DNA of 64,000 bases from Saprospiraceae bacterium (GTDB taxonomy: Bacteria > Bacteroidota > Bacteroidia > Chitinophagales > Saprospiraceae): positions 1 to 64,000 of the forward strand of contig JANWXM010000005.1 in the NCBI GenBank assembly GCA_025055285.1, written 5' to 3'. The notes beneath the pieces were generated by a model that made no database searches, had not been told where the DNA came from, and was given only the letters and a program-made list of their open reading frames with translations. Below are positions 45,638-55,396 of this stretch, piece after piece (within the stretch, counting starts at the first letter, position 1; each line of letters starts with the position of its first letter). The translations under genes were made by a program, and so were the position numbers.

Positions 45638-48600
45638 ATGGTTAAGAAATTCGGATGGCTACTTGGGCTGGCCATAGTTGCCTTTTTTGCTTGTAAGAGA
45701 ACAGGTTACAAAGATGCTTATTTAGAGGAGATAGCACGCTACGTCAGCGCCTATACAGGTGGTGGTGTTAGCCGAAGCGACGCCATTTTAGTGCGCTTTG
45801 CTCGAGCAGCTGTAGGTCGAGAGCAAATTGGAGAAAAAGTAGCTTCAGACATTTGGTCAGTATCGCCGTCCATTGCAGGCGAGGCTATTTGGCAAGACGA
45901 ATATACCCTGCGCCTAAAACCGAAGGAACCTTTAGCACAAGGGAAGCGATACACGGCCAAAGTGGCCTTAGATAAGATTTTTGGCGACGTCTCTGAAGCC
46001 GCAAAGACGTTTGAGTTTTCTTTCGGTGTACGGCCGTTAGCTTTTGAAATTGAGATAGATGGCCTTCGCTCTGAAGAAGGAGGACGCACGTATCACATAA
46101 CTGGCCGCCTGCTGACCAACGACTTGGTAGAGGCCGATGCTGTTGAACAAGTCCTCAGCGCTCACCAGGGGGATAAGCGCTTATCTATGCGCTGGAAGCA
46201 CAGCAGCGACGGCAAGACGCACGAATTTACTGCCGAAGGTGTTGAGCGCTCTGCCATGCGCTCAAGTGTGAATTTGCGCTGGTCGGGCAAGCCGCTGGGC
46301 CTTCCCGAAAAAGATGGCCAACAGAAGATAACTGTGCCCAGTTTAGGCGAATTTGCTACACTGAATGCCCGTATCGTACGCGGCGTGGAACCCTATGTAT
46401 TGCTTAATTTTTCTGACCCTGTGTCGACAGGAACTGACCTTAATGGTCTTATTCACTTTGACGATTCGAATATCGACCTCCGTTTTGCAGTCAACGGCAA
46501 CTTCATACGCGTCTATCCTCGCGAGCCGCTTACAGACAAACATCTCCTCATCGTAGAAGACGGCTTGCGCAGTGAAAATGGCGCGCTACTAAGCGAGCGA
46601 ACTGAATGGCTCCTAGATTTTGGCGCCCTTAAGCCTCAGGTACGCCTTGTGGGTAATGGCGCCATCGTGCCTAAAAATAGTGCGGGCCAAATCTTATTTC
46701 CTTTTGAAGCTACCGGATTGCGCGCCGTAGACTTAGAGATTTTTAAGATTTTTCAGAGTAACATCCTACACTTTCTCCAAATCAATGACCTGGAAGGCGA
46801 AAATGAGCTAGAGCGCGTGGGCAAGATCATTCATCAACAAAGAATAGCCCTTTCTGACCTCAACCCCGAAGCGAACAGCGCCACCTGGCAGCGATACGCT
46901 CTTGATCTTTCGGAATTTATTCAAAAAGACCCTGGAGCCATTTATCAAGTTCGCTTGTCGTTTCGCCGTTCCTACGCCGCTTATGCTTGTCCGGTTTCAA
47001 CTGCTGCAGACAAGGAGGAGGAGCTAACTCGTTTCGGCGCCATGGATGAAAATGGCCAAATAAAAAGCCTTTGGGGCGGCTATCGCGGCATCTACTTCTC
47101 TGACGATTGGAGTGAAGACGAGGAGTACACCTGGGAAAATCGCGACAATCCTTGTGCACCCGAGTATTATTATTCGGAACATTTTGTAGCCCGAAATGTG
47201 TTTGTGAGTGACCTAGGCATCACTGCGAAGTGGGGTCGCGACCGTTCTCTCTTTTTATGTACAACTGACTTGCTCACTGCAAAACCTGTAGGTGGAGTAA
47301 AAATCGAGCTACTTAACTATCAACTGCAACCCATAACCGAAATTCAGACCAACGGCGACGGGACGGCATATGCAGAAAAGCTGCGCGAAACGCCCTTCCT
47401 CATCGTGGCTACACGCGGTGAACGGCGCGGTTACTTGCGTCTCGCCGACGGTGCTTCGCTTTCGTTGAGCCGTTTTGAGGTGGCTGGCATCGAGGCTCAA
47501 AAAGGACTAAAAGGTTACCTCTACGGCGAACGCGGCGTTTGGCGGCCAGGAGACTCCCTTTATCTTAACTTCGTGCTCGAGGACCGAAATGGCCAACTCC
47601 CGCCTGCACACCCGGTTGGCTTTGAATTGCGCGACCCGCGTGGCACCATTTACTATCGAACCGCTACAGCCCAAAATGTAGGTGGCGTCTATGCCTTTCA
47701 TTGTGCTACTCAACCCGATGCGCCAACCGGCAACTGGACTGCCCGTGTTGAAGTAGGAGGAGTCTCTTTCAGCCAAACCCTTAAAATTGAGACCATAAAA
47801 CCCAATCGTCTCAAAATTGAATTTGACCTAGGAAAAAAAATCCTCACCCCTGCTGACGTAAACCGCAGTGCCTTGCTGCGCGCCAACTGGTTGCACGGCG
47901 CCCCAGCTTCTGGTCTTCAAGCTCGCGTCGAAATGCAACTGAGCCCTGTAAAGACAGAATTCAAAAACTTTGGCAACTTTGTCTTCGACGACCCTACGCG
48001 CTCGTTCTGGAGCGAGCCAGAAACTATTTTCGATGGCTACTTAGATGAAGGCGGGCAAGCTAGCATTCCCTTGCGCATCGGTAACATTCAGGAAGCTCCT
48101 GGACGCCTCGTTGCCCGCTTTAAAACTCGAGTCTTCGAGCGAGGAGGAGATTTCAGCACCGACAACTTTGCCGTAGATTATTATCCTTATCCGCGCTTTG
48201 TAGGCGTGAGTATCCCCTCTTTGAAAGAGGGCTACAAAAGCATTGACTTCAAAGGCGGCCGAATTCAAATCGCTTGCGTAGACGTTAACGGCAATCCTAT
48301 GCCTAACCGCGAAGTTGACGTTGGCCTTTATTTGTGCAATTGGCGCTGGTGGTGGGACGAAAGCCAACAGAACGACGTAGCTCAATTTAATAGCGCCGAC
48401 CATGTGAGTGCTATAGCAAAAGCGACGCTCGTCACAAATAGTCGTGGCATCGCTACTTGGTTCGTCAAACCCAATCAGTGGGGGCGCTACCTAGTTCGTG
48501 CGGTGGACAAAGAGGGTGGACACGCCAGTGGAGACTTTTTCTGGACGGGATACCCTAACGACCGCAGCGACTTAGCTAGCCGTCAGGCCGTGGCCATGCT

Positions 48601-51256
48601 GGCCTTTTCCGTGGACAAGGACAAGTACGCCGTCGGCGAAAAAGTGACGCTGCGTGTGCCCGCTTCTGAAAAAGGGCGGATCTTACTGACGTTAGAAAAT
48701 GGCTTGCGCGTCTTAGAACATCGCTGGTTTGACGCCAAGGCAGGCGATAACCTCTTAACTTTTGAGGCCACAGCAGAGATGACGCCTAACGTCTATGCGC
48801 ATGTGAGTCTTCTGCAGCCATATGCACAAACGGTCAACGACCTACCTATTCGCATGTATGGTGTTGCTCCAATTGTGGTAGAGAATCCAGCTACTCGTCT
48901 TAAACCCATGCTGGAGGCGCCTTCTGTTATTCGACCTGGTCAACCTTTCACTGTGAGCCTGCGCGAGACATCAGGAAAACCGTGCACTTATACTTTGGCT
49001 TTGGTGGATGAGGGCTTGCTTGATCTCACGCGCTTTCAGACGCCAAATCCCTGGGATGCCTTCTACGCCCGCGAAGCGCTAGGAGTCAAAACGTGGGACG
49101 TGTATGATTACGTCTTGGGGGCCTTTGGCGCCAGCTTGGAACGCATATTGAGTATTGGGGGCGATGCCATCAACCAAAAGAGCCGTCAAGCTGCTCAAGT
49201 AAGCCGATTCAGGCCTGTTGTACGCCACTTGGGGCCGTTTCGCTTAGAAAAAGGCAAAACAGCGAAACATCAATTGATGCTCGACAATTACATTGGTTCA
49301 GTGCGCATCATGGCGGTGTGTTCGGCCCCTGCTCCAGGAGGTAAGGGTGCCTATGGCGCGACCGAAAAAACATGCTCTGTACGCAAACCCGTCATGGTGT
49401 TGCCTACCTTGCCACGTGTTCTGGGTCCAGGTGAAACAGTGCGTCTTCCCGTTGAAATCTTCGCTGTTGAGAAAAGTGTTAGAAGTGCTACTGTGCGATT
49501 AACAGAGAAGCGTGGCACTGCGCGGATTATTGGCCCTACTAGCCACACCCTTTCTTTTACCCAACCTGGCAGCCAAGTCGTCTATTTTGACGTGGAAGTA
49601 GGTCGCAAGATTGGCGCAGCTCAGTTTGTCGTCGAGGCAATTGGAGGCGGCGAAACCGCCCGCGAAGTAGTGGACATTGAAATACGCAATCCTAATCCAG
49701 TGCAAACGACTGTCTGGGAAGGCATCGCTGAAGTTGGAAGTGAATGGAAAGCAAACATAGACTTAGCCCGCTACGCCAATGTCGAACGCCTCTTCCTTGA
49801 AGTAAGCTCCTTGCCCCCAATTAATCTTAGTCGCCATCTGGATTACTTGTTGCGCTACCCTCATGGTTGCATTGAGCAGATTATTTCGGGCGCCTTCCCT
49901 CAACTTTACGCCGACTTAATTGCTCCTCTAAGCAAAGAACAACAGGAAAAAGCGGAAAACAACATCACTACAACTCTTGACCGCTTGCGACGCTATCAAA
50001 TGCCCAATGGGAGTTTTACTTATTGGCCTAGCGGTAGCTTTGTCAATACGTGGAGCGATATATACGCCGGCCACTTCCTGCTTGAGGCGCGAGCAAAAGG
50101 ATATGTCGTTTCACCCAACATGCTCGAGCCTTGGCTGGAGCAACTTACCCAAAGCGCTCGGCGTTGGGTGCCCACTACAAGCGCACACAGCACTTGGTAT
50201 TCTTACGACGAGGAGCTCACCCAAGCTTACCGCCTCTATGCCCTTGCCTTAGCGGGCAAACCAGAGTTAGGTGCCATGAACCGGCTCAAAGAACAGAAAA
50301 ACTTGTATCGGCAAGCGGCATTTCTCTTAGCTTCCGCTTACGCTCAAGCTGGCAAAAGTGAAGTCGCTCGCGAGATGATCGCAAAAAAATGGCGCGAAGA
50401 CTGGGACTACCACTGGTATGGGAGTACATTTGCCTCTACCCTCCGAGATCAGGCTCTCCAACTGGAAACTTATGTAGCCCTGGGCGATAAGAAACGGGCA
50501 GAGACACTCGTCCAAGATATTTGCCAGAAACTAGGAGGCGAATCTTCACGAGAGTGGAATACGCAAAGCTTAGCAGTTACTTTACGCGCACTGTCGAAAT
50601 ATGTAGATAAATTCAATCCTGGTGGCCCACAATTTACTTTCCAGTTTAACGGCGGCAGCGCACAAAAGGGAAATACCCAAAAACCCATTGCCTTGGTAAT
50701 GCTAACCACGAAAACTACTGTACAGCGGATAACTGTAAAGAATACAGGTAAAGCGCGTCTTTACGTACGCGCAGTAGCAATTGGACAGTTGGCGCCTGAG
50801 GAAGCCCTAGAAAGTGAGGAAAAAGCCGAGAACATTGCTCTTGATGTCCGCTATTTGGATACAAAAGGCAATCCAATAGAAGTAGAGCGCTTGTCTAGGG
50901 GCACTGACTTCATTGCTGAAGTAACCGTATTACGCAACTCTGGGTTGAATTTTCCTTTTGATGAACTAGCGCTCACACAAATATTTCCCTCTGGTTGGGA
51001 AATTCAAAACACACGCATGGATGGCATGGCAGAGAGCGGTATTAGCGCTTTCGATTACCAGGACATTCGCGACGACCGCGTATATACTTACTTCGATCTT
51101 CCCGGAGGAGCTCATGAAAAGCACATGCGTAGATATCGCATTCGACTCAACGCTGCTTATGCAGGACGATACTATTTACCGCCCGTGAGTTGCGAAGCAA
51201 TGTACGACAGCCGTATTCGCGCAAGTACGGCAGGCCGTTGGGTAGAAGTGCTGTAA
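45638..51256 (+). CDS. Bacterial alpha-2-macroglobulin lipoprotein with thioester motif
   Basis: This 1,872-residue protein opens with MVKKFGWLLGLAIVAFFACK; Cys19 is a lipobox cysteine, so it should be lipid-anchored. The N-terminal half has repeated macroglobulin-type beta domains. The A2M core shows GYLYGERGVWRPGDSLYLNF and, later, the thioester site HGCIEQ (Cys1411 to Gln1414) followed by an alpha-alpha toroid (DRLRRYQMPNGSFTYWP). A thioester copy can covalently trap attacking proteases in the periplasm. In many bacteria such genes pair with penicillin-binding protein 1C; here no pbpC is adjacent. cinA follows after 81 bp. Confidence 0.93.
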   Translation: MVKKFGWLLGLAIVAFFACKRTGYKDAYLEEIARYVSAYTGGGVSRSDAILVRFARAAVGREQIGEKVASDIWSVSPSIAGEAIWQDEYTLRLKPKEPLAQGKRYTAKVALDKIFGDVSEAAKTFEFSFGVRPLAFEIEIDGLRSEEGGRTYHITGRLLTNDLVEADAVEQVLSAHQGDKRLSMRWKHSSDGKTHEFTAEGVERSAMRSSVNLRWSGKPLGLPEKDGQQKITVPSLGEFATLNARIVRGVEPYVLLNFSDPVSTGTDLNGLIHFDDSNIDLRFAVNGNFIRVYPREPLTDKHLLIVEDGLRSENGALLSERTEWLLDFGALKPQVRLVGNGAIVPKNSAGQILFPFEATGLRAVDLEIFKIFQSNILHFLQINDLEGENELERVGKIIHQQRIALSDLNPEANSATWQRYALDLSEFIQKDPGAIYQVRLSFRRSYAAYACPVSTAADKEEELTRFGAMDENGQIKSLWGGYRGIYFSDDWSEDEEYTWENRDNPCAPEYYYSEHFVARNVFVSDLGITAKWGRDRSLFLCTTDLLTAKPVGGVKIELLNYQLQPITEIQTNGDGTAYAEKLRETPFLIVATRGERRGYLRLADGASLSLSRFEVAGIEAQKGLKGYLYGERGVWRPGDSLYLNFVLEDRNGQLPPAHPVGFELRDPRGTIYYRTATAQNVGGVYAFHCATQPDAPTGNWTARVEVGGVSFSQTLKIETIKPNRLKIEFDLGKKILTPADVNRSALLRANWLHGAPASGLQARVEMQLSPVKTEFKNFGNFVFDDPTRSFWSEPETIFDGYLDEGGQASIPLRIGNIQEAPGRLVARFKTRVFERGGDFSTDNFAVDYYPYPRFVGVSIPSLKEGYKSIDFKGGRIQIACVDVNGNPMPNREVDVGLYLCNWRWWWDESQQNDVAQFNSADHVSAIAKATLVTNSRGIATWFVKPNQWGRYLVRAVDKEGGHASGDFFWTGYPNDRSDLASRQAVAMLAFSVDKDKYAVGEKVTLRVPASEKGRILLTLENGLRVLEHRWFDAKAGDNLLTFEATAEMTPNVYAHVSLLQPYAQTVNDLPIRMYGVAPIVVENPATRLKPMLEAPSVIRPGQPFTVSLRETSGKPCTYTLALVDEGLLDLTRFQTPNPWDAFYAREALGVKTWDVYDYVLGAFGASLERILSIGGDAINQKSRQAAQVSRFRPVVRHLGPFRLEKGKTAKHQLMLDNYIGSVRIMAVCSAPAPGGKGAYGATEKTCSVRKPVMVLPTLPRVLGPGETVRLPVEIFAVEKSVRSATVRLTEKRGTARIIGPTSHTLSFTQPGSQVVYFDVEVGRKIGAAQFVVEAIGGGETAREVVDIEIRNPNPVQTTVWEGIAEVGSEWKANIDLARYANVERLFLEVSSLPPINLSRHLDYLLRYPHGCIEQIISGAFPQLYADLIAPLSKEQQEKAENNITTTLDRLRRYQMPNGSFTYWPSGSFVNTWSDIYAGHFLLEARAKGYVVSPNMLEPWLEQLTQSARRWVPTTSAHSTWYSYDEELTQAYRLYALALAGKPELGAMNRLKEQKNLYRQAAFLLASAYAQAGKSEVAREMIAKKWREDWDYHWYGSTFASTLRDQALQLETYVALGDKKRAETLVQDICQKLGGESSREWNTQSLAVTLRALSKYVDKFNPGGPQFTFQFNGGSAQKGNTQKPIALVMLTTKTTVQRITVKNTGKARLYVRAVAIGQLAPEEALESEEKAENIALDVRYLDTKGNPIEVERLSRGTDFIAEVTVLRNSGLNFPFDELALTQIFPSGWEIQNTRMDGMAESGISAFDYQDIRDDRVYTYFDLPGGAHEKHMRRYRIRLNAAYAGRYYLPPVSCEAMYDSRIRASTAGRWVEVL

Positions 51257-51337
51257 AATTCTCCTCAAAGAGCGCGATTGATGCGCAATCAATCTGCTTC
51301 TTTCGAGTTTTGCAGCCTATTAAGGCAAACGACTAGC

Positions 51338-52603
51338 ATGGACGTCTATCTCATCCTCATTGGCGATGAAATTTTATTAGGGCAAGTAATAGATACAAAC
51401 TCGGCCTGGATAGGCCAGCAATTAGCCCTACACGGCTATCGCATCACGGGTAAAATGGCTGTAGCGGATGCACGCGCTGATATTCTGTCTGCGCTGGAAA
51501 CCGCTGCTCAACGCGCCAACATAATTATTACAACTGGCGGACTCGGCCCAACAAAAGACGACATCACCCGCAAGACGCTAGCCGAGTACTTTGGCTGCGG
51601 TTTAATGTTTCACCCTGAAACCTACGATCGCATAGTAGACTATTACGCCCGAGTTGGCAGGCCACTGCCGGACAGTGCGCGCCAACAAGCTACCATACCT
51701 GAAAGGGCTGTACCACTAACAAATAAAGTAGGCAACGCGCCTGGCATGTGGTTTGAACGCGAAGGCAAAGTGTTCATCTCTTTGCCCGGAGTCCCTTTTG
51801 AGATGCAGTACCTCATGACAGAGGAAGTGCTCCCACGCTTGCGCCAACACTTCCCAGGCAGACCTCTCGTGCATCGAACGCTGCGCACTGCAGGGGAAGG
51901 CGAAACTGCTATCGCAAAACGAATAGAAAATTTTGAAAATGCATTACCTCCTCACATACGCTTGGCTTACTTGCCCTCTTTGGGTCAGGTGCGTTTGCGC
52001 TTAAGTGGTCAATGGCCACACGAACAGGTTCCTCCTGACGCTGAAGCTCGTCTACAACTCGAAGTAGAGAAGTGGGCCGATGAATTACGCGGTCTACTAG
52101 CTGATATTGTCTATGGAAAAGAAGAGGATACTCTTGAGCAAGTCGTAGGTCAATTATTGCAAGCACAAGGACTTCTACTGGGCACGGCTGAGAGCTGCAC
52201 TGGCGGATACATAGCCCATCTTATCACCTCCGTACCAGGTAGCTCAAAATACTTTGCAGGTAGCGTCGTTGCTTACTCCAACGAAATAAAGACGAAGCTT
52301 CTCGGTGTTCGTCCGGAAACACTGGCGCATTTTGGCGCTGTTAGCGAGCAGACGGTATGCGAAATGGTGGCGGGCGCGCTTGATACCCTCAAGGTAGACG
52401 TCGCCCTTTCAGTGTCGGGTATTGCCGGCCCAAGCGGCGGCACTCCTGAAAAGCCAGTCGGTACAGTTTGGATGGCTGTGGGAAACCGCTCTAGAATTAT
52501 CGCCCAAAAACACGTATTTGCTCGTGACCGAGTTAAAAATATTCAACTTGCTGCTATCTTCGGCCTCAATATGGTGCGAAAGTTCCTACTGAACACGCTC
52601 TGA
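51338..52603 (+). CDS. cinA: CinA, competence/damage-inducible protein with nicotinamide-nucleotide amidase domain
   Basis: The ATG at 51338 (MDVYLILIGDEILLGQVIDTN) gives 421 residues, full length. The N-terminal MoCF-type domain (to about residue 170) has ITTGGLGPTKDD and SLPGVPFEMQ. The C-terminal PncC-type domain (from about residue 260) has TAESCTGGYIAH, GSVVAYSN and SGIAGPSGGTPEKPVGTVW. It recycles NMN to nicotinate mononucleotide and may handle ADP-ribose. The ftsE-like gene follows 18 bp downstream, so the two are probably one transcript. Confidence 0.94.
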   Translation: MDVYLILIGDEILLGQVIDTNSAWIGQQLALHGYRITGKMAVADARADILSALETAAQRANIIITTGGLGPTKDDITRKTLAEYFGCGLMFHPETYDRIVDYYARVGRPLPDSARQQATIPERAVPLTNKVGNAPGMWFEREGKVFISLPGVPFEMQYLMTEEVLPRLRQHFPGRPLVHRTLRTAGEGETAIAKRIENFENALPPHIRLAYLPSLGQVRLRLSGQWPHEQVPPDAEARLQLEVEKWADELRGLLADIVYGKEEDTLEQVVGQLLQAQGLLLGTAESCTGGYIAHLITSVPGSSKYFAGSVVAYSNEIKTKLLGVRPETLAHFGAVSEQTVCEMVAGALDTLKVDVALSVSGIAGPSGGTPEKPVGTVWMAVGNRSRIIAQKHVFARDRVKNIQLAAIFGLNMVRKFLLNTL

Positions 52604-52621
52604 CGCATCTTCACGTCACTC

Positions 52622-53311
52622 ATGCAGCCAATTATTCGCCTCAGTAACGCTGATATTTGTCAACAAGACGGCCGCATTGTATTGGAAAACATCAACTTGA
52701 CCATTGGGCCGGGAGAATTCACTTACTTAATCGGCAAAACGGGTAGTGGTAAAACGACCTTGCTCAAAACATTGTACGCTGCGCTTCCGCTTAAAAAAGG
52801 AAAGGGTGAGGTGGCAGGCTTCGACCTAAGCACTATCTCCCGTCGAAACGTCCACCTGTTGCGCCGGCAGCTAGGCATCGTCTTCCAAGACTTCAATCTA
52901 TTGACTGACCGAAACGTAGAAGAAAACTTGCTTTTCGTGCTACGCGCAACGGGTTGGAAAGACCGCAAAGAGATGGACATACGCATTCAAGAAGTGCTCG
53001 ATGGCGTGCAATTGGCCGATAAACGCCATGCCATGCCCTTCGAACTTTCCGGAGGAGAGCAACAGCGCATCGTTCTTGCCCGCGCCCTGCTCAATCGGCC
53101 TGTACTGCTTATTGCCGATGAGCCTACCGGAAACCTAGACCCGGAGACCAGCGACGACGTCTTAATCTTAATGCGCAATTTGGCCAAAACTTACAACTCT
53201 GCTGTCCTATGCGCTACCCATGATTACCGAATCTTACAAAACTTTCCAGCACGCATCATTCGCATTCGAAACGGTAAGCTTATCGAAGACGATGGCTCCG
53301 CCACTCAATAA
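52622..53311 (+). CDS. ftsE: FtsE-like ABC transporter ATP-binding protein
   Basis: This 229-residue single ATPase domain has Walker A IGKTGSGKTTLL, Q-loop LGIVFQDFNLL, signature ELSGGEQQRIVLARALL, Walker B VLLIADEPTGNLD and H-loop CATHDYRI. The FtsE pattern (LLRRQLGIVFQDFNLL, DEPTGNLDPETS) fits the cell-division ATPase that with FtsX activates wall hydrolases at the septum. FtsX is not encoded next to it, which is common in this phylum. LolD is the main alternative assignment. Confidence 0.82.
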   Translation: MQPIIRLSNADICQQDGRIVLENINLTIGPGEFTYLIGKTGSGKTTLLKTLYAALPLKKGKGEVAGFDLSTISRRNVHLLRRQLGIVFQDFNLLTDRNVEENLLFVLRATGWKDRKEMDIRIQEVLDGVQLADKRHAMPFELSGGEQQRIVLARALLNRPVLLIADEPTGNLDPETSDDVLILMRNLAKTYNSAVLCATHDYRILQNFPARIIRIRNGKLIEDDGSATQ

Positions 53312-53522
53312 GATATAAGGATTTCCTAAATTTTAGGATTGCCCTTCGCTCCAGGTGAGAAAAACTCCAAGGCCGCTCAGGATTGCATGAGGAAAAGTTA
53401 AGCCCTGCTCTCGACCAGACAACAAACCCGGTGGAAGGCGGTTTTCTGCTTTTTCTAGAATCTATGGAAGCAGCCTCTAGACGTCTAGAACTCTCTGTCA
53501 AGACGCTGCAATTCCTGGGGGC

Positions 53523-54251
53523 TTATTGATCGCCGGTTTGCAGCGATTTTTTAGGCTGCGTAATATTTGGAGGTTTCATGTAAAATGGTTCGTAATAAGC
53601 GAGGTTTTCCCACGCCTTCGCAGCATAACGCTGATTTGCTAGAGAAGCTAAATAGCGTGCTGAGCAAGCAGATATTGAACTTTTGATAAGAGAGGATTCC
53701 CACAAATGAGAAGGAATTTTTAGCATGCCATTTCCCGCGCAGACCCAAACCGTATCTGAAGGTAAATTCGGAGCCAAAGCACGGAAATGCTGTAGCAAAT
53801 CTTCATCTATAATCAGTGGTTGAGCGGAACATAACGGCTCGAGTGTTTCACTGTAAATCGATAGCCAAACTTCTTGTCGGCGCGCATCGAGCATAGGCAC
53901 ATAGCAAATGGGCCTATGGGCGGCGGGAATGTGCTGTTGGGCGGCAAAGGCCAGCGCTTGAAGGGTAGGCACAGCAAGAAGCGGTTTATCTAGGGCATAG
54001 CAAATGCCCTTTGCAGTTGAGACTCCCGTGCGAAGCGAAGTATACGAACCCGGCCCTCCACTAACAGCTACCGCATCCAATTGACGAAGCGACAAATTCG
54101 CCTGCCGCAAACAGGCTTCAATAAGCAATGTCAGGTAAGCTGCGCAATTGACATCGGTAACTTTCTCCTCTGTAGCAATGACCTTACCGTTGCATGATAT
54201 AGCCGCGGAGCAAACGTCGGTAGCGGTTTCGAGAAGAAGCAAACAGGCCAT
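53523..54251 (-). CDS. tsaB: tRNA threonylcarbamoyladenosine biosynthesis protein TsaB
   Basis: This 242-residue actin-like ASKHA protein starts MACLLLLETATDVCSAAI. SGGPGSYTSLRTGVSTAKGICYA is the TsaB signature, and MLDARRQEVWLSIY follows. TsaB partners TsaD and TsaE to make t6A at position 37 of ANN-decoding tRNAs. It lies 11 bp downstream of mnmA on the same strand, so two tRNA-modification genes are probably co-expressed. Confidence 0.93.
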   Translation of the reverse strand: MACLLLLETATDVCSAAISCNGKVIATEEKVTDVNCAAYLTLLIEACLRQANLSLRQLDAVAVSGGPGSYTSLRTGVSTAKGICYALDKPLLAVPTLQALAFAAQQHIPAAHRPICYVPMLDARRQEVWLSIYSETLEPLCSAQPLIIDEDLLQHFRALAPNLPSDTVWVCAGNGMLKIPSHLWESSLIKSSISACSARYLASLANQRYAAKAWENLAYYEPFYMKPPNITQPKKSLQTGDQ

Positions 54252-54262
54252 GAGGGTTCAGT

Positions 54263-55360
54263 TCAAAAGCTACTGTAGATGATGCCACCGCCTACAACAT
54301 CGTCACCTTCATAGAAGACGGCACTCTGCCCTGGCGCAATTCCCTTGACGTTGGCGTGAAATTGCACCTCAACCTCGCTGCCAACAGCGCGCACTGTGCT
54401 CAGAGCACCGGTATCGCGATAACGCACCTTTGTGACGACTTCCAGTCCTCCTGTAGGTAATGCGGCGTATTTCATCAAATTCACCTTACCTACCCTCATC
54501 CCATTTCGAACGAGGTCTTCCTCGCGACCCAGTACCACTGTATTCGTTTCTGGGCGAATCTCTGCCACATACATCGGTTCACCCAGGGCGATACCTAATC
54601 CCTTTCGTTGACCAATGGTATAAAATGGATAACCCTGATGTTTCCCTAGAATATTGCCCTTAGCGTCTACGAAGTAACCAGGCCCAATACGTTCGTCTAT
54701 GTCAGGTACGCGACGCCTTAGGAAGCTGCGATAGTCATTGTCGGGCACAAAACAGATTTCGTAGCTCTCTGATTTCTTGCTGAGCTCCACCCAGCCGCGT
54801 TCTGCAGCCATTTGACGTACCTCTAACTTTGTGAAGTTGCCCAGAGGAAAGCGCGTGCGAGCCAGACAAGCTTGGCTGAGCCCCCATAAAACATACGACT
54901 GGTCTTTTTGATGATCGCGTGCCCGGCGGATGTAATAGCGCCCTTCATGCTGAGCAACAATACCGTAGTGACCTGTGGCGATAAATTCACAATCTAATTG
55001 GTCGGCCCGACGAAGTAAACTGTTCCATTTGATGTGGGTGTTGCATAGGACACATGGGTTTGGAGTGCGGCCAGCTAAGTATTCCTCCACGAAGTTATCG
55101 ATTACGTAATCGCCAAACTCTTCGCGAATATCTATGATAAAGTGAGGGAAACCTAGCTGCACGGCAATCTGTCGAGCATCATTAATGCTATCCAACGAAC
55201 AGCAACCCGTTTCCTTTCGGCTACCTCCAGACGTAGCGTAGTCCCATGTTTTCATGGTGATGCCAATAACTTGCCATCCCTCTTCATGGAGAAGAACAGC
55301 AGTCATAGTGGAATCTATACCACCTGACATGGCCACCAACACTCTTCCTAATTTCGACAT
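54263..55360 (-). CDS. mnmA: tRNA-specific 2-thiouridylase MnmA
   Basis: This 365-residue protein has a PP-loop, AMSGGIDSTMTAVLLHEEG (SGGIDS at residues 12-17). Catalytic Cys103 is in TPNPCVLCN, and the second cysteine, where the persulfide forms, is in YEICFVPDN. CNTHIKW, TGHYGIV, KDQSYVLWGL and FYTIGQRKGLGIA are conserved MnmA blocks. It thiolates U34 of Glu, Gln and Lys tRNAs. An in-frame tsaB follows. The upstream neighbour on the same strand, 36 bp away, is a thioredoxin-fold gene, whose relation is unclear. Confidence 0.95.
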   Translation of the reverse strand: MSKLGRVLVAMSGGIDSTMTAVLLHEEGWQVIGITMKTWDYATSGGSRKETGCCSLDSINDARQIAVQLGFPHFIIDIREEFGDYVIDNFVEEYLAGRTPNPCVLCNTHIKWNSLLRRADQLDCEFIATGHYGIVAQHEGRYYIRRARDHQKDQSYVLWGLSQACLARTRFPLGNFTKLEVRQMAAERGWVELSKKSESYEICFVPDNDYRSFLRRRVPDIDERIGPGYFVDAKGNILGKHQGYPFYTIGQRKGLGIALGEPMYVAEIRPETNTVVLGREEDLVRNGMRVGKVNLMKYAALPTGGLEVVTKVRYRDTGALSTVRAVGSEVEVQFHANVKGIAPGQSAVFYEGDDVVGGGIIYSSF

Positions 55361-55396
55361 ACTCTCGCTTTAAGCACACACCTCCAGGAGGAAGAA

